Shown here piece after piece: positions 31,337-33,778 of a DNA stretch of 33,778 nt (within the stretch, counting starts at the first letter, position 1; every line of letters starts with the position of its first letter). Below the pieces are notes generated by a model. It made no database searches. It was not told the origin of the DNA and saw only the letters and a program-made list of their open reading frames with translations. The stretch is taken from contig NMRA01000263.1 in assembly GCA_002633005.1 (NCBI GenBank), forward strand, positions 388,189 to 421,966. Reading direction: 5' to 3'. The stretch comes from Phoronis australis. Lineage: Eukaryota; Phoronida; Phoronidae. The position numbers and the translations under genes were made by a program.

Positions 31337-31645
31337 GATGATATCTGGATCAGCTAGTTGACATTTGCAAAATCAGGTCAACCAGCGGAGTCAGGTAGGA
31401 CTTAGCATTTGTATTTTTGTGATGATACCTGGATCAGCTGGTTCACATTTGCAAAATGTCAACCAGCGGAGTCAGGTAGGACTTAGCATTTGTATTTTTG
31501 TGATGATACCTGGATCAGCTAGTTGACATTTGCAAAATGTCAACCAGCGGAGTCAGGTAGGACCAAGCATTTGTATTTTTGTGATGATACCTGGATCAGC
31601 TAGTTGACATTTGCAAAATGTCAACCAGCGGAGTCAGGTAGAACT
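31337..31645. repeat. 81-bp tandem repeat, four units, each with a hairpin
   Basis: GATGATACCTGGATCAGCT starts at 31337, 31421, 31502 and 31583 (spacings 84, 81, 81). Units 3 and 4 contain the perfect hairpin GTTGACATTT-GCA-AAATGTCAAC; units 1 and 2 carry changes in one arm. High similarity of units 2-4 indicates recent expansion. Confidence 0.85.
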
Positions 31646-32098
31646 AGTTGTCTGGTAATTCAGAAGTGTTTTTCAAAAATTTCAGGTTATTTGCATGGAA
31701 TTTTTTGATGGCGTTGTGCTACCCGATAGATGACAGAAGCTCGAATGAAAGATGAAGTGAACAATACAGGTAACTATATGAAAATGTTGAATTTCCATGT
31801 GTAAGTTATTCACAGGTGCACAATTAATTGGTGACATATGTAACTCACTGTGCAATTTTAGGGCAATTCCTGATTTAAAATAATAATTAAGTTTCATTGT
31901 CATTCTAGTGATCATTTTTAAATATTACACATTTCATTTTTAGGATGGCCATATTTACTCACTAGTTATGATATTGTTTCATATCTTTCAAGATATTCAA
32001 TTTGTTTAAAAGTTAACATCACAAAGAGTGTTAATTCCCAGCATAGACGTCTCTGTGATGATGATCTTGTGCTAAAGGCCAAATCGATACATAACACA
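31646..32098. other. Non-coding stretch
   Basis: AT-rich with no supported feature. Confidence 0.4.
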
Positions 32099-32217
32099 CA
32101 TGGACGGCGCACCATAGGGGGCTGGGAGGGCTATAGCCCCCACTTTTTTCAGTGCTCCGGCGCCCATGGTCTATGGGCGGTGTACCCCAGGGGGGATGGG
32201 GGGCTGCGCCGCCCATG
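32099..32217. mobile_element. GC-rich inverted-repeat hairpin pair, locus C
   Basis: Unit one, 32099-32166, runs CATGGACGGCGCACCATAGG to GTGCTCCGGCGCCCATGG with the GGGCTATAGCCCC core and the AGTGCT word reversed relative to loci A and B. Unit two, about 32172-32217, is shortened (TATGGGCGGTGTACCCC to GCGCCGCCCATG). Confidence 0.6.
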
Positions 32218-32404
32218 ACACATATGACAGTTTGTCTTTGATTCTGCAAACATTGACTATCATGATCTTAACTGATTGTCTTTTATATTTTGAAACTTTA
32301 AGGTTTTGTTTTGTGATATTATTTTAAGGATGAGTCCTCATGCAGCGGACAAGCTTACTTAATAATAACATTATTTTGCTTTCTCATCAGATCACTGTCA
32401 AGCC

Positions 32405-32569
32405 TCAGCAGAGTTTATTCATGAAGACCATGGGCATTTTCAGTGTTGTTGCCTTACTCGAAGGGAAGTAAGCAGTAAGAATTTCGTCCTGATGTGCCAC
32501 CACTCCGTTCATGTAGGAGGATACCCAGCCGTACCAGACCTCCTCCCTGTGAAAGTCATAAAGAAAGAT
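32405..32569 (-). pseudogene. MULE/ZSWIM-like RNase H fold fragment, downstream exon
   Basis: On the minus strand, after an acceptor TGTGTGCAGAG, the frame reads IFLYDFHREEVWYGWV, then a short spacer, NGVVAHQDEIL, and stops at 32405. The pattern [LF]-x-D-F-H-R-x-x-x-W-x-x-W-V...N-G-V is that of the RNase H-like region shared by MULE transposases and ZSWIM1/3-type proteins, in which the first part is usually LCDFHR. It continues in phase from the exon ending at 33541. The frame stops soon after the match, so the gene is truncated or another intron follows (GTAAGG near 32452). Confidence 0.6.
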
Positions 32570-33540
32570 CTCTGCACACACATAGAGAAAGTTAACAAGT
32601 ATGTAGTTCAAGGGCTTTGCAACCCATGTTTGGTGTTACAAATGATTTTTTTTTCATCGACTTTTTGCTGTGAAATTAGTCTCACCTTACTAGAGCTTTA
32701 GAAAGGATATCACAGTAAATGAGAGTGGTCTTTGAAATTGTAGTAAGACTTGTTGCAGATACGAATGTTAAATCTGTGCTCTCTAACAAACATGCATATT
32801 CGCTGGCTGTAACAAGTGACATGCTTGAAAAAAGAACAGAAAAAGTAAAATTGGGACCACCCCCAAACCAATGCCTAATAAGTTTTTTTGGTCATTTTTT
32901 AGAGTTCAAATTAGGAAATACGAATGCAAATTTTCAAATATAAGTCAGATTTTAAAGGGAACTGTTTCTCCTGTATGCTGCGCTGGGTTGTCATTTCATC
33001 TGAAAAGCAACATGTAGGGTTTCTAGTCAAAAACAAAGTTTCAGATCTCCCTAGCTTAGTAGTTTTAACTACTAAGAATTAAAATTCTGACATTGTGAGG
33101 AAGAAGCANTTTTAGAGTCCAAATTAGGAAATACGAATGCAAATTTTCAAATATAAGTCAGATTTTAAAGGGAACTGTTTCTCCTATATGCTGCGCTGGG
33201 TTGTCATTTCATCTGAAAAGCAACATGTAGGGTTTCTAGTCAATAACAAAGTTTCAGATCTCCCTAGCGTAGTAGTTTTAACTACTAAGAATTAAAATTC
33301 TGACATTGTGAGGAAGAAGCAGCAAGTGGTTTAATTTTCAGTTTGTAACTTTGAACCTAATGGGGTTTTATGCAATGCCTAAAATTGGCAGTGAAATCTA
33401 TATATTGTATACAGAGAACAGCAGTGTGTTGTGACCAAGCTGTTTAACGGAAAATGTTGAATGTTATAGGCATTGAATTGAGGCTCTGACAAAACATTTA
33501 CCAGTTCAGTAATGTCATTACTACTGTGTAAAGTAAGTAC
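32570..33540 (-). other. Intron of the MULE/ZSWIM-like fragment
   Basis: On the minus strand it begins CAG|GTACTTAC and ends at GTGCAGAG, joining phase 0 to phase 0. It contains the 213-bp tandem duplication. Confidence 0.4.
32896..33321. repeat. 213-bp near-identical tandem duplication with N at the junction
   Basis: AAATTAGGAAATACGAATGC and everything after it recurs at an offset of exactly 213 bases (32941 and 33154 for TAAGTCAGAT), with only a handful of differences in the unit. A single N at 33109 marks the junction. It may be a real duplication or a failed merge of two reads or haplotypes. Confidence 0.85.
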
Positions 33541-33733
33541 CTGAAAACACATTAACATAGTTTTAATTGCTGGAGTTTCTATTTCAGATGCATCATCCAC
33601 AAAACATCTTGGATTCCATTCTTCATTGTGCTGTCTCAGGACCGATAGAGCCTTCTGCAAGGATGCCATGTTTTCATTTTCGACTTCCAGGCATCACTTC
33701 ACATCCAGCATTTGTCGTGACACATACTAAAAA
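33541..33733 (-). pseudogene. MULE/ZSWIM-like RNase H fold fragment, upstream exon
   Basis: On the minus strand the frame from about 33690 reads ENENMASLQKALSVLRQHN, EEWNPRCFVDDASEIETPAI and ends at the donor TTTTCAG|GTACTT (33541). L-x(5)-N-x-x-W-x-P-x-x-F-x-x-D-x-S-x-x-E-x-x-A-I is the hallmark stretch of MULE/ZSWIM-type RNase H folds. Just upstream, in another minus frame (33733-33677, stop at 33674), VCVTTNAGCEVMPGSRK matches the preceding strand of the same fold. There is therefore a frameshift near 33680, either a mutation in a dead copy or a sequencing error. The protein start lies outside the window. Confidence 0.6.
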
Positions 33734-33778
33734 CAGAGGATGGGCATACAAAGTAGTCTGGTGTTTATAATAGAATTA

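Noticed and set aside
31337-31645. CRISPR-like array
   Set aside because: The 81-base units are repeated in full without unique spacers, and the genome is eukaryotic.
32391-33770. Plus-strand gene with exons 32391-32599 and 33587-33770, which have acceptor-like and donor-like sites and open frames
   Set aside because: The minus strand of both intervals matches consecutive blocks of the MULE/ZSWIM RNase H fold and joins in phase, while the plus exons do not join in an open frame (early stop after the junction).

Overview
This is a 33.8 kb piece of a bilaterian animal genome, most likely a marine invertebrate. It has long AT-rich non-coding stretches, spliceosomal introns (GTAAGT donors, pyrimidine-AG acceptors), AATAAA signals, microsatellites, a tRNA-derived SINE, MITE-like hairpins, and decayed reverse transcriptase, THAP and MULE/ZSWIM-type coding remnants. 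There is one 318-base N gap (11388-11705) and single Ns at 6192, 20626 and 33109, as in a draft shotgun assembly. The species cannot be fixed from the sequence. Gene density is low and most short open frames are chance.

Layout. 0.25-1.8 kb is a higher-order tandem repeat (basic unit about 145 bp, higher-order period 645 bp). Each basic unit carries a 'CTAGTGG' core that, on the minus strand, matches or nearly matches the CTCF core motif. 2-9.6 kb is mostly intergenic, with a possible terminal exon (3967-4138), two small inverted-repeat elements and weak minus-strand relics. 9.8-12.9 kb holds copies of a GTC/ATC-rich repeat family, the gap, and CATA and CAGA microsatellites. 13.1-16.9 kb is the best-supported gene: a promoter-like region and 5' exon, an intron, and one large coding exon for a 507-residue type I membrane protein. 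17.3-18.3 kb has an old SINE and a 552 bp inverted-repeat element. 18.6-24.5 kb contains two diverged copies of a roughly 1.6-1.9 kb segment, each ending in a signal-peptide first exon with a phase-1 donor. 26.29-26.74 kb is the matching phase-1 second exon. Downstream are degenerate tandem repeats, a non-LTR reverse transcriptase relic, a promoter-like patch, hairpin minisatellites and a minus-strand MULE/ZSWIM-like fragment with an intron.

Two loci stand out. (1) The 507-residue protein has a short N-glycosylated ectodomain, one transmembrane helix and a long tail carrying a repeated Y-[AT]-L-Y-D-D-[ST]-[HY]-R motif plus two Y-x-N sites, which suggests a multi-site phosphotyrosine scaffold. 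(2) A two-exon secreted precursor is built as signal peptide, acidic pro-region, and strongly cationic C-terminal part (20 K/R, no D/E in 67 residues). Its first exon exists in two versions 4.3 kb apart that keep the same reading frame and splice phase. The upstream version has a TATA box and a later SINE insertion just inside its intron; the downstream version still shows the empty SINE site. The two loci are neighbours, but nothing in the sequence shows that they work together.
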